This document shows positions 1-12,520 of a stretch of DNA of 33,461 nucleotides, piece by piece (the stretch's first letter is position 1; each line of letters starts with the position of its first letter). Source of the DNA: Elysia marginata (Eukaryota; Mollusca; Gastropoda; Plakobranchidae); NCBI GenBank assembly GCA_019649035.1, contig BMAT01012779.1, positions 94,248 to 127,708 on the forward strand. Reading direction: 5' to 3'. Below the pieces are notes generated by a model, which saw only the letters and a program-made list of their open reading frames with translations, was not told the origin of the DNA and did no database searches. A program made the position numbers and the translations under genes.

Positions 1-169
1 CTTTTCTGCATCAGCAACGTGCCTTCAACCTGCAGCCAAGTTAAAAAATTTTTGTGACAAAAAAATTAACGGTGCTTTTTACGCCTTGCGGAGTAAAAAA
101 TCAAATGAATATCAATCAATAACGAATTCAGCACAAGGAAGTTCTTCAACACTAGTCTCCCCTCTTGTC

Positions 170-170
170 T

Positions 171-231
<61 letters not shown>

Positions 232-315
232 CTCTCTCTCTTTCTCGCTATCTCTCTCTTTCTCTCTCTTTCTTTCTCTCTCTCTCTATCTCTTTGTCTC
301 TCTTTCTCTCTCATG
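170..315 (+). repeat. (CT)n microsatellite
   Basis: Almost pure CT dinucleotides with scattered TTTC and ATCT interruptions. Serine/leucine-rich frames on the plus strand and Arg/Glu-rich frames on the minus strand are products of the repeat, not genes. Confidence 0.97.
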
Positions 316-476
316 TCCCCAATCCCTTCAAAAACGATTCAAGACAAAGACAGGCCACTAGTGTTAAAAAAGACTATGTTAAAACAAGTCCCGATGTGCA
401 AAAACTTGTATTCTCCTTTTCTAAAGAACTTCAAACGAAACGAAGAGAGCCCTCAATCAGTATAACCCGGAACTAA

Positions 477-2200
477 AATTTTTAGTTATGATTTCCAAGT
501 ATTAAACGTTCTCGGAGGCTTCACGTCAAATTAACTTTTTCGTTTGAACCCCATCTTCTCCCAGTTAAATGGGGTTATAGTTGGATTTCAAATATTTCTT
601 ATAAAACCCAAGAACTATAAAATAAAGTTATACATGAAGGGGCAGACGCTGACTTAATTTTGAAACTTTTTAGTTTGGAGCTAGCTCAGTACTGTTGCTG
701 TTTACAATATGCTCTCAAAGAACAAGTGTGACCTGTGATCTCTTGCTACGGTTGTAATCATAACCTGATGAACTGAATTTATGTAGTTGATATATAGTCA
801 GATGTCTCGACTTGCGAAAATGCGATGTTGCTGTTATCTATGCATTAAGAAATATAATTGCTTGTTTTTTTTTTTCATTTGTCTCATACAGCTTAAAGGA
901 GTGACTTAAAAACGTGTAAATTGAGAACAATCATGTAAAAGAGAAAGTTTCTATTTATTTTCTTTTAGATTACTTTAAAAAAATATCAAAGTATTGTATT
1001 TTAACTTCATTTGTACACATTAGTAGTTTTTTTTTTTAATGTTTGAAAGCTCTGCAAAAAAAATCGTCAAAAATCACCGCTGACAAATGCGAAGCTTGTA
1101 GCTGTCGATTCTTTAAAATTTGATATAAAATTGTCTGTTGCCATTGTTGTGACAAAAAGTCAAGTTATCAGCCATTTATATAAGGGCAGCTGTAGAGTAT
1201 AATAAAAACACCCTTGAAAAGGAAAATGCAATGTAAGAAGGTCGTTGAAGAAGGTTTGCATTCTGTCCGATTAATTTTGACTATGCAAGATATCTTAATA
1301 TAATTTATTCATAATCGACTTCAATATCTTTATTCTAACCACTTTGCCCCCTCCGGAAAAAAAAAACAAAAACAAATAGAATTATGCTCGGGTGTCAAAC
1401 TTTTATGACTTAGCTTTTTACGTCATGGAAGCCAAGGTATATTATAGTCTAGAATTGCTTCCATCAAACCATTGGATGTGTGCTTAAAGCAAAGGGCTGT
1501 AATTGAGCTACTCACTGCCGAGTGAAAATATTTTAATGCACCCTTTGGTATTCATCGGCAAATAAAGCTTGTCAATGAGACTGTTCCGTGAACTTTTCAA
1601 AATTATCTAAGAGTAGTTCCCCTTGAGCAATGGTGAGTTTTTAGTCTAAGATTCAGCTCTAGAGTTATTCGAAAAAAAAATTACCTCGCCCATAGGAGAG
1701 TTCGCTGGTAATCCCACTTTTTAAATTTTCCACACACCAGAGGTTAGTCTTAAAAAAGTCCTATAGGTGTAAATGTAAGTGCTGATTGAAGATGAGCAAA
1801 GTAGTAGTTCGATAAAACCATCCCAGCCGAGACAGATTTTCATGAACACACTTGTTGTGGTCGACTCTACTGTGCCACTGATGCTCAATACCATGATAGA
1901 GTAAATAAGATAATCGAAACGAAACAAAACGACGCATTGCCATTTCAATTCGACTGATTTAGGACTTGTAAAATTTCAGAGTTCGGAGAAAACTTTTTCA
2001 ACATTTTAGAGAACTATAAAGGTGTAAAGTCCTTAGCAACTGTACGAATCATATAAATAAACATGGCAATTTAAAAACGAATCAGATATGACGATGCTTC
2101 ATAACGTCCAGTGGAGTAAACTTTCAAATGATGGAAAACGAATGCATGTCAACTGAATAACAAAATTGGGCACAAGGAATTTGTCAACACAAGTCGCCTC
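477..2200. other. AT-rich stretch without recognised features
   Basis: I see no exon with convincing splice sites, no tRNA-like element and no inverted repeat here. Short frames at 1721-1948 on the minus strand have no recognisable protein character. Confidence 0.5.
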
Positions 2201-2205
2201 CTCTC

Positions 2206-2406
2206 TCTTTTTTCTCTCTCTCCCTCTCTATCTATCTATCTATCTATCTATATATATATATATATATACATATCCTCCTCTCTTTTTCTCTCTTTCTTTT
2301 TATTCTCTCTCTCTATCTCTCCCCTCTCTCTCTCTCGCTCTCTCTCTCCCTCCATTTTTCTGTCTCTCTCTCTCTCTCTCTGACTCTCTCTTTTTCTCTT
2401 TCTACA
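2206..2406 (+). repeat. Compound (CT)n / (CTAT)n / (AT)n microsatellite
   Basis: The tract passes from CT to five CTAT units, then about nine TA units, and returns to interrupted CT. The sequence just before it (aatttgtcaacac, near 2177) resembles the flank of the first CT tract (agttcttcaacac, near 139), which may mean the two tracts and their flanks are copies of one repeat. Confidence 0.95.
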
Positions 2407-3120
2407 GGCCCATGAATACTTCCAGTTGAAGGATTAGGTTTAGAAAGAAATGACAAAAGCCAATAAACAGGGTCTTCAAGTAAAAAAAAACATAGTATAT
2501 GAACATCTGCATCACTGAAGAACTTCAAATAATTATACAGGAAAGAGCTGCAGTCAATGTTACCAATAACAAAGGCTTTCAATCAGTTCGTCAAATCTGT
2601 GCGTTGTTACCAACATTTTCATCTCAGGTCAGCTCATCTTTTTTCTACGTTTTCTGTTTTTAACTTGTCCTAAGATTTTTTTTTTCTTTTAAAAACCGTG
2701 AACTGTTGAAAAAATGTCGGCCAGTTGAGAATTGACTTCCGTATTAAATCAGATTCAAAGCAGAAATCGTATGATTATTTGTTTGTCTTTGTAATGAAAG
2801 AAACTCCACATTTCTATTGGTTTTAATTTTGTAACAAGATAGACATGGGATCTATATTTTTGAATGAAAACTTTATTTTTAACAACATTTGCACTTCACT
2901 GGCTTTCCTCCGCATATTGGCCAAAAAATTAAGGTATTCATAGGGTTTCGGTAGTTTTCATTGTTTAAAACGGCTTTGATGATTTTATTTACTTTCTAAC
3001 TGCAGTTTTGTTTTCCCTTTCTCTTTTATGTTTAAACAAAATTCTATAGCCAATACTTATGCCGTGCAATACAGAGTTTTTATTATATAGATCCTGACAG
3101 TTATAAAAAAAATGGTTTAA

Positions 3121-3172
3121 TATTATTTTGCAGCTATGGCTTTTTATATTATTTTGCAGCTATGGCTTTTAT
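3121..3172. repeat. Short tandem duplication, 26-bp period
   Basis: Two near-identical copies of a 26-bp unit containing ATTTTGCAGCTATGGC stand side by side just before the satellite array. The rest of 2407-3178 shows nothing else. Confidence 0.85.
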
Positions 3173-4539
3173 ATTAGAATCATAGTTAATGTCTCTTAAA
3201 TATACAATGACCTAAACTTACATGCAAAAATCCTTTACAATCTTTAAAGAAAAGTGGTATCTACATTCGACTGTATCTACCTCACAAAGCTTAGATTATG
3301 ACGATCATTAAAATGTAAAGAACTTAAGATAGCTCTGCATTAAAGTCCAGATTAATATCTCCTTAAAATGACTGAAACATGCAGGTGTGTAGTGTTCACA
3401 GTGTCTAACTCATATACAAAAAGCTTTAACAATCCTTTTAGTGTACTAGTTTCTACATTTGACTGCAATTACTTAACAAATATTGAAAAAAGGACATTTG
3501 AAAAGTATATGTTTCAAGATTGTACTGCACTTAAGTCATAGCTGATATCTCTTAAAGATGACTGAAATATGCAAGTGTGTAGCGTACACAGGTTCCAACT
3601 TATATGTAAAAATCGTGTACAAACTTTTAAGTGATGGAGTGTCTACGCTCGACTGTATTTAGCTCATAGAGGTTAGACAATGACGATCTTTAAAATGTAA
3701 AGAATTTAAGATTGTACTGCACTTAATGTCATAGTTAAAGTCTCTTTAATATGACTGAAACATGCAGGTGTGTAGTGTACACCGTCTCCAACTTACGTGT
3801 AAAAATTATCTACAACCTTTTAAGTGATGTAGTGTCTACATTCGACTGTATTTACCTCACAGAGGTTAGACAGTGACGATATTTGAAATGTAAAGAATTT
3901 AACATTTTACAGCACTTAAGTCATAGTTAAAGTCTCTTTAATATGACTGAAACATGCAGGTGTGTAGTGTCCCAACTCACATACGCAAAGCCTTTACATC
4001 TCTTTTGATTAAAAGTTTCTACATTTAACTTTACTTACCTAACAAAGGTTGAAAAAAGAAGTTTTTTTACACTAAGTTTTTAATAATGTATTGCTTTTTA
4101 GCCATAATTGATGTCTCTAAAAAATGACTGGTATATGCAGGTGTAGAGTGTACACTGTCTCTAACATACATACAAAAAGCTTTTACAATCTATTTAGTAT
4201 GTTAGTTTCTAAGTTTGATTTTATATACCTAACAATGGTTGAAACAAGAAAGTATTTTAAACTGATATGTTTCAAAATTGTACAGCACTTAAGTTATAAT
4301 TCATGTCGTTTAGAGATGACTGAGCCATGAAGGTGTGTAGAGTACAATGTCTTCAGCTTAATGCAAAAATCCTTTACAAATTTTGAAGTGAAGCGGCGTC
4401 TACACTCGACTGTATCAACCTCACAGAGGTTAGACAATGACGATCTTTAAAATAGAAATAATTTAAGATTGTACCGCCCTTGAGTCATAGTTGATGTCAC
4501 TTGAATGTGACCGAAACATACAGGTGTGTAGTGTACACT

Positions 4540-4689
4540 AGAGACCTTTAGCACACGCACCGTGTCTCACTACGCGTACGTGAAAATCGGGAAAGCAGAT
4601 TGAGGAAACTAAAAATAATGAAACCAGTTTCTAAAAATAGACGCCACAGACGTTCGCGTCATACTCACGTGTTGCTGCTTAAAGTCTGT
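4540..4689 (+). mobile_element. 150-bp inverted-repeat element (MITE-like), copy 1
   Basis: The element starts AGAGACCTTTAGCACACG and ends GCTGCTTAAAGTCTGT. The two ends are imperfect inverted repeats over roughly 45 bp, including an ACGCGTACGT/ACGCGAACGT pair. It interrupts a satellite unit and is flanked by ACT on both sides (4537-4539 and 4690-4692). Removing the element and one ACT restores the normal unit text GTGTACACTATCTC. Non-coding; the transposase source is not in the window. Confidence 0.85.
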
Positions 4690-7600
4690 ACTATCTCAAA
4701 CTCACATACGCAAAGCCTTTACAATTCTTCTCAGTAGTCTAGTTTCTGCATTTAAATGTAATTACCTAACAAAAGTTGATACTAGAAGTTTTTTTTAACT
4801 AAGTTTTCAATATTGTATTGCACGTTAGTCATAAATGATGTCTCCCAAACAGTTACTGGTATGTGCAGGGGTGTAGGTGTACACTGTCTCTAACATACAT
4901 ACAAAAAGTCTTTACAATCCATTTAGTATTATAGATTCTAAATTTAATTGTAAATACTTAACAAAGTTTGAAACAAGAAGTTATTTTAAGCCTAAAGGTT
5001 TTAAGATAGCACTGCACTTACGTCATAGTTGATGATGCTTGAAGATGAAAGAAGCATGCAGGTGTGTAGTGTACAATGTTCTCAACTTACATAACAAAAA
5101 TCGAGTACAATCTATGAAGTTATGAAGTGTCTACATTCGACTGTATTTACCTCACAGAGGTTAAACAACTACGATTATCTTTGAAATGTAAAGAATTTAA
5201 GATTGCACTGCACTTAAGAATTAGTTGACGTCGCTTGAAGATAACTGAAACACTGAGTTGTGTAGTAAACAATGTCCTAAATTTACATGCAAAAATCCTT
5301 TACAATCCTCTACTTTCGACCGTATTTACTTCACAAAGCTTAGAATATGACGATCTTTGAAATGTAAAGAATTTAAAAATATACTGCACATAAGTCATAG
5401 CTCATGTCGCTTGAGGATAAATGAAACATGCAGGTGTGTAGTGTACATGGTCCTCAACTTACATGCAAAAATCCTTCAAAATCATTCAAGAGAAGTGCTG
5501 TCTACATTCGTCTGTATGTACCTCACAGAGGTTAGACAATGACGATCTTTGAAATGTAAGGATTTTAAGATTGTACTGCACTTAAGTCATAGTTGATGTC
5601 TCTTGAGTATGATTGAAACATGCAGTTGTATGATGTACACTGTCTCTAACTCACAAACGAAAGCCTTTTCAATCCTTCTCAATGTACAAGTTTTTACATT
5701 CAACTGTAATTACCTAACAAAGGTTGAAACAAGACGATTTTTTAAACGAAATTTTCAATATTGTATTGCGCTTTACTCATAGTTGATGTCTCTTAAAAAT
5801 GACTGGTTTGTGCAGGTGTGTAGTGTACGCTGTCTCTAACATACATACAAAGTCTTCACAATCTATTTGATATGTTAGTTTCTAAATTTGTATGTAATTA
5901 CCTAACAAAGGTTGAAAGAAGAAGTTTTTTTAAATCAAAAGGTTTTAGGATTGTACTGCAATTAAGTCATAGTTGATGTCACTTTCATATGACTGAAACA
6001 TGCAGGTGTGTAGTGTACAAAATCCTAAACTTAAATGCAAAATTTCTTTACAATCTTTTAAGTGAAGTGGTGTCTACATTCGACTGCATTTACCTCACAA
6101 AAATAAACAATGACGATCTTTAAATTGTTAAGAAGTGAGGATTGTACGGCACTTAAGTCATGATTGATGTCGCTTGAATTAAACCAAATTATGCAGATGT
6201 GTAGAGTATACTGTCTCGAATTTATATACAAAAAGCCTTTACAATCTTTTTGGAATGTTAATTTCTAAATTTGATTGTAATTACCTTACAAACGTTGAAA
6301 CAAGAACGTATTTTAAACTTAAACGTTTCAAGATTGTTCTGCACTTAAGTTTCAATTGATGCCACTTAAAAATGACTGAAACATGCAGGTGTGTAGTGTA
6401 CAATGTCCTCAACTTACATGCAAAAATCCTTTACAATCTTTCAAATGAAGTTGTGTCTACATTCGACTGTATTTACCTCAAAAAGCTTATAATATGACGA
6501 TCTTCAAAATGTAAAGAACTTAAGAAAGCACTGCATTTAAGTCAAGATTGATATCTCCTTAAAATGACTGAAACATGCAGGTGTGTAGTGTACACTGTGT
6601 CTAACTCACATACAAAAAGCTTTTACAACCCTTTTAGTGTATTAGTTTCTACATTTGACTGTAATCACTTAACAAATGTTAAAAAAGGACATTTGAAAGT
6701 ACATGTTTCAAGATTGTAATGCACTTAAGTTTAAGTTGATATCTCTTGAAGCTGACTGAAATATGCAGGTGTGTAGTGTACACCGTTTCTAACTTACATG
6801 TAAAAGACGTGTACAAACTTTTAAGTGATGTAGTGTCTAAACTCGACTGTATTTATCTCACAGAGGTTAGACAATGACGAACTTTGAAATGTAAAGAATT
6901 TAAGATTGTACTGCACTTAAGTCATAGTTGATGTCTCTTGAATATGACTGAAACATGCAGGTGTGTATTGCACACTGTCTCTAACTCACATACGCAAAGC
7001 CTTTACAATTCTTTTAATGTATTAGTTTCTACATTTAACTTTACCTACCTAACAAAGGTTGAAAAAAGAATTTATTTTAAATTTAAAGGTTTTTAGGTTG
7101 TCCTGCACTTAAGTCATAGTTTATGTCGCTTAAAGATGACTGAAACGTGAAGTAATGTCGTTAACTTACATGCAAAAATCCTTCACAATCTTTAAAGTGA
7201 AGTGGTGTCTAGATTTGACTGTATTTACCTCACAAAGCTTTGAAATTGACGATCTTTGAAATGTAAAGAATTTAAAATTGTACTGCGCTTAAATTATAGT
7301 TAACTTCGCTTGAAGATGAATGAAACATGGAGTTGTGTAGTATACAATGTCCTAAATTTACATGCAAAAATTCTTTACAATCGTCTACATTCGACCGTAT
7401 TTACCTCACAAAGCTTAGAATATGACGATATTTGAAATGTAAAGAATTTAAAAATATACTGCACCTAAGTCATAGCTCATGTCGCTTGAAGAAAAATGAA
7501 ATATGCAGGTGTGTAGTGTACATGGTCTTTAACTTACATGCAATAATCCTTTACAATATTTCAAGTGAAGTGATGTCTACATTCGACTGCATTTACCTCA

Positions 7601-8951
7601 CAAAACATAAACAATGACGATCTTTGAATCGTGAAGAATTCAGGATTGTACGGCACTTAAGTCATGGTTGATGTCGCTTGAATTTAACCGAATTATGCAG
7701 ATGTGTAGAGCACACTGTCTTGAATTTATATATGAAAAGCCTTTACAATCTATTAAGTATGTTAGTTTCAACATTTGACAGTATTTACCTAACAGAGGTT
7801 TGAAAAAATGAGGATATTTGAAATGTAAAGTTTTCAAGACTGTACTGCACTTAAGTCAAAGTTGATGTCACTTGAATGTGACCGAAACATACAGGTGTGT
7901 AGTGTACACTATCTCTAACTCACATACGCAAAGCCTTTACAATCCTTCTCAGTAGTCTAGTTTTTACATTTTAATGTAGGTTGATACTAGAAATTATTTT
8001 AAACTTAGTTTTCAATATTGTATTGCAAGTTAGTCATAAATGATGTCTCTTAAAAAAATACTGGAATATGCAGGTGTGTAGTATACACTGTCTCTGACCT
8101 ACGTACAAAAACCCTTTACAATCTTTTTAGTATGTTAGTTTCTAAATTTGAATGTAATTACCTAACAAAGGTTAAAACAAGAAGATTTTTTAAACCTAAA
8201 GAGTTTAAGATTGTACTGTACTTAAGTTAGAGTTGATGTTGCTTGAAGATGACGGAAACATGAAGTTGTGTAGTATAGAATGTCTTCATCTTACATGCAA
8301 AAATCCTTTACAATCTTTCAAGTGAAGTTGATGTCTCTTGATCATGATTGAAACACGCAGTTGTGTATTGTACACTGTCTCTAACTCACACACGCAAAGC
8401 CTTTACAATCCTTCTCAGTGTACTAGTTTCTATATTTAAATGTAATTACCTAACAAAGGTTGAAACAAGAAGTGTTTTTAAACTGATTTTTCAATATTTA
8501 ATTGTACTGTAGTCATAAATGATGTCTCCAAAAATGACTGGTATGTGCAGGTGTGTAGTGTACACTGTCTCGAACATACATACAAAAAGCCTTTACATTC
8601 TATTTAGTTTTTTAGTTTCTCAATTTTAAGGTAATTACCTAACAAAGGTTCAAACAAGAAGTTATTTTAAACCTAAAGGTTTTAAGATTGTACTGCACTT
8701 AAGTCATAGTTGTAGTTGCTCGAAGATGAAGGAAAGATGCACATGTGTAGTGTAACATGTTCTTAACTTACATGCAAAAATCGTGCACAATATTTCAAGT
8801 GATGTAATGTCTACATTCGAATGTATTTTAACTCATAGAGGTTTAACAATGACGATCTTTGAAATGTTAGGAATTTAAGATTGTACTGCACTTAAGTCAT
8901 AGTTGATATCTCTTGAAAATGACTGAAACATGCAGGTGTGTAGTGTGCATT

Positions 8952-9102
8952 ACAGACTTTAAGCAGCAACGCGTGAGTATGACGGGAACGTCTGTGGGTC
9001 TTTTTTTAGAAACTGGTTTCATTATTTTTATAGTTTCCTCGATCTGCTTTCCCGATTTTCACGTACGCGTAGTGAGACACGGTGCGTGTGCTTAAGGTCT
9101 CT
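8952..9102 (-). mobile_element. 150-bp inverted-repeat element (MITE-like), copy 2, reversed
   Basis: This is the same element as at 4540, in opposite orientation, about 151 bp long. It is flanked by ATT on both sides (8949-8951 and 9103-9105). Removing it restores GTGTAGTGTGCATTGTCTC, the normal satellite text apart from two substitutions. It sits at the same position of the repeat unit as copy 1. Confidence 0.85.
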
Positions 9103-10035
9103 ATTGTCTCTAACTCAAGTACGCAAAGTCTTTACAAAACCTTTAGTGTACGAGTTTCTACATTTAACTTTACTTACCTAACAAAGGTTGAAAAAAGAAG
9201 TTATTTTAAATTTAAAGGTTCCAAGATTGTACTGCACTTAGGTCATAGTTGATGTCGCTTAAAGATGACTGAAACATGCTTGTGTGTAGTATACAGGTGT
9301 CTACAATGGACTGTATTTACCTCACAAAGGTTAGATCATGATGATATTTGAACTCTAAAGGTTTCAAGATTGTACCGCAATTAAGTCATAGATGATGCCT
9401 GTTGAAGATAATTGGAATGAGCAGGTGTATAGTGTACAGTTTCCCTAACTTACATGCACAACACTTTTACAATATTTTAAGTGTACTGGTGTCTACATTC
9501 GACTGTATTTAGCTCACAAAGGTTGGACAATGACAACCTTTGAAATATGAAGGTTTGAAGATTGTACGACGTTTAACTTTAAGTCATTAGATCTTAAAGA
9601 TCTTTTAGGAAAACCAGCGTGTCCCTAACTAAGACAGAAAATTTCTTTACAATCTTAAAAATATACTGGTGTCTATATTCGGATGTATTTAAGTTCCCAA
9701 AGCTGAAAATCACGATATTTTTAAATTTAAATGTTTTAAGATTGAACTTCACTTATGTCATGTTTGATGTCTCTTGAAGATGATGTGAACGTGCAGGTAA
9801 GTAGTAAACACCGTCTCTGAATCACGTACAAAATGCTTGTTCTTATATTCGACTGTATTTTCCTCACATGGGTTAGACAATGACGATCTTTGAAATGTAA
9901 AGGTTTCAAGATTGTACTGCATTCTCCGTCACAGTTCTTGTTTTATTTCATTTTCATGATCCATCTCGCATTAATAGAATAACTTATCTGACTCGTTTGT
10001 TTTTTAACTAACGTTTGATAGCAGGAAGATAAAAA

Positions 10036-10227
10036 AAGCCCGTTTCACATGACGCTTACCTCATACGGTAGAAGCTGGGCCGTTTCTTAAACGAAGACTT
10101 TAAAAATGTGTCCCTATGTAATCACCTACATATACACTCGTTTAACATCGAAACGCATAAGGTGAAAGCAAAAACTTTTCACCGGTTCCTCCGTACCCAG
10201 TCCTCACACATCATGTGAAACGGGCTT
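10036..10227. mobile_element. 192-bp element with 17-bp perfect terminal inverted repeats
   Basis: The ends AAGCCCGTTTCACATGA and TCATGTGAAACGGGCTT are perfect reverse complements, 192 bp apart end to end. No coding content. A target duplication is not clear because the left flank is a run of A. It is unrelated in sequence to the 150-bp element. Confidence 0.75.
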
Positions 10228-12400
10228 AAGACCAAATGCATTCTACTTCTAGTTCTGATGCTGGTTAGCCATCAAGGCAAAAAGAATTAATTAGATCCAG
10301 TTGTCCGCGTGGGTTATATTCTTTTCAATGCCAGTGGGTGTATTCAGGTGGCCGAGACCGCTGGCGTATCTGTAAAGTCTCTAGATGTGGGCATATTGAA
10401 TTATTGGCAGTATTACTTACTTGCACAGTTTTGTACTTATAACTCATTTTATTATAATTTATAATTATCATAAAAATTCATAATGTTAAAACTGAAATAC
10501 CTGACACCGATGGCCGGCTTGCGAGGCATTGTCGTATTTAATATTAGGAAGCATGAAGTAAAAAGATAATAGCGATATCAGGTTTCACCTTGTACAAGAT
10601 TATATTTTCCAATGATCTTTCAAAAAATTTTAAGTACCTAGCTGAATAGAAAATCTTTGGACGCATTGACACAGAAGAATTTTACTGACAATGCATAAGA
10701 CTGCCAAACAGATGTAAAAAATCTGTTTTAGTGTCGTAGCTTGATTTCCATTTTTTTTTCATTTTCTTTAAGACAGTTGCGAGTTTTTGGTTTGCTAAGC
10801 CCAAATTGCATGGACAAAACAAAATTACCGAACCAGACAGACAGATGCCATGATGAGAGTGTAATGGAATTAGTTTTGCAACATATAAAGTGTAAAAATC
10901 TTCAGCCTAGTTTGTTTTTGATATATAAATTATGCATGTATCTATTCTGTCTACATGTTTGTTTGTTTTTCTCGTCTGGGATGTCTTCTAGTTTATTCGA
11001 ATGAGATGCCATGTACAGGCAGATTGCATTAAAAAACCGGGGCAATTTAAGAACATCCGTTTCTATTTTCTTATCTAATGAGACAGTTTCTATATTGCAA
11101 AGGATTCTTTTTGTTGTAAGTAAAGAATGGATTCAGATATCTGATCGAATTAGCTTTTTGTTTGGTTGAAAGCAGCAGGAGGGAAAATGCATTTACATTA
11201 AGTTTAAGACATTTTTGTGGTTGTCTAGCAGGTCCAATGTCTTATGAAAAGCGCGGAGCACATTGGTTAGTTAAAATAGTTGAAACATCTTTGGATTTCC
11301 ATTACATTGGGAAACAAAAATGAACGATCCCGCTGTTTTCATAATCCAACGGCTGATGTTGGAGATTTCACAAGACGGTTAAAAAAAACAAACTAACAAA
11401 GTTCTTATACAAAAGAATTTAACGTCTTACTGGGCAATATTTTATTCATGTTTTATTCATCATTTTCTTATATATTTTGTTAAAACTATTACTGTTGATA
11501 TATTTACCGTCATAATTGTTATAATTATTTCTCTAATAATATATCCATTCTTTTAAAAAAAAATTGTAAGCACTAAATCAATTCAGGTGCATTATAAATT
11601 ATATTAAAATATATAGAAGAATGAATACCCTGAAGATTTCATACAGTATCATAGTCGTTTTAAAATCTTTAAAAAGCATTAGCTAACAATTGAATTAATA
11701 ATTGATCTCTAGTTTAAGATTGTTAATTGTTTTCTAATTCTCTGTTTCGTTCTAAAATGAGATCGTATTCTCTTAGTTACAATCCCTTTATTTTAGAGTG
11801 ATAAATATTTTCTGTACCGGCGGGTATGCAGCTTAATGTGGTTCGATAGACCCGTATGTCTGGTTCCTATCTTTTTCATGCATCAAAATTATCAGCAAAA
11901 AATATTATCTATGCCTTCTTTCGTTTTCTAGATTCCTATACTGATGAGTATTTCTGTTGAAGCTTTTTTCCTTTATAACTATAAGTATCTCTTAATATTT
12001 TCCAACAGGTAATGAAAAAAAACGTTATAGCTACAGCATTACAAGGTAAACACCCTATTTACTAAAGACCTTGACAGCCAGAGCTCTTGATAATGTGGTT
12101 TGTTACATTAAGTCAATCGTTAAACAACAATCAATTCAATTTTACACAATACGATTAGACAGATTACGTGTTGCTTCATTCTACCATTCTCTTGAATTTC
12201 AGAATGTGTATTCGCGAAAAAAAAACGAGCAATTCCACATAATTTCAAAAAGGTCCATTTTTTAAATGTTTTGAGGCATGTTACAACTTTAGTGCGATGA
12301 GTCACGAAATCTAGCAGAGGTGAATTTCGAATGGAGACACAGGGTTTTTGTTTTGTTTGAGTTTTGTTTTGTTTTTGTAGGTTAGGGATGTTAAATTAAT
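10228..12400. other. AT-rich stretch without recognised genes
   Basis: I found no exon with convincing splice sites. A short GGTGGCCGAGACC motif near 10350 resembles a tRNA A box, but no B box follows. The open frame at 10741-11004 begins in a T-rich run and has no recognisable character. Confidence 0.45.
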
Positions 12401-12424
12401 ACATACTACTGTCATTGACCATTC

Positions 12425-12520
12425 TTGCGCAAAGTCTCCTTTTAGTCCTTTTTCAACTACATTTTGCTTTATGAGCTCTTCTTCCCCTTCTTGTCATCTG
12501 GTCAAAGACTTCTAGTCGGA
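12425..12520 (-). repeat. Segment related to candidate exon f at 19.2 kb
   Basis: Read on the minus strand, this piece shares with 19174-19264 a CCAGAT start, a GAAGAAGA box and an AAAAGGAGA box followed by GCNCA-like text, with roughly two thirds identity by eye over the second half. It lacks the long pyrimidine tract and is closed by stop codons in the corresponding frame. It may be a decayed duplicate of the exon or a member of a dispersed repeat to which both belong. Confidence 0.4.

Larger units (their letters stand above)
3179..9940. repeat. Satellite array of about 190-bp units, two classes
   Basis: About 34 diverged head-to-tail units of roughly 190 bp fill this region. Shared boxes are GAAACATGCAGGTGTGTAG, a GTACACTGTCTCTAACT-like box, AATCCTTTACAATC, TTCTACATTCGACTGTA and GTACTGCACTTAAGTCATAG. 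After the last-but-one box the units split into two classes. Class A reads TACCTAACAAAGGTTGAAAC and then an AAGAAGT..TTTTAA stretch. Class B reads TACCTCACAGAGGTTAGAC and then AATGACGATCTTTGAAATG. The classes are interspersed, not strictly alternating. Units near 5250, 7330 and 8263 are shortened. Order decays after about 9.3 kb. Two 150-bp elements interrupt the array. Short open frames inside it recur only because the units do. Confidence 0.95.

Noticed and set aside
86-476. Serine/leucine-rich and Arg/Glu-rich open frames
   Set aside because: They are translations of the (CT)n tract.
5357-7617. Two similar 61-codon frames (5357-5542 and 7432-7617) starting MKCKEFKNILH
   Set aside because: They are the same satellite block copied 2.07 kb apart; most other units break the frame, so there is no sign of protein selection.
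3179-9940. CRISPR-like array
   Set aside because: The repeats are about 190 bp, diverged and directly adjacent without unique spacers, in a eukaryotic context.
10345-10390. tRNA-like GGTGGCCGAGACC motif
   Set aside because: No B box or cloverleaf follows, and no second copy was found.
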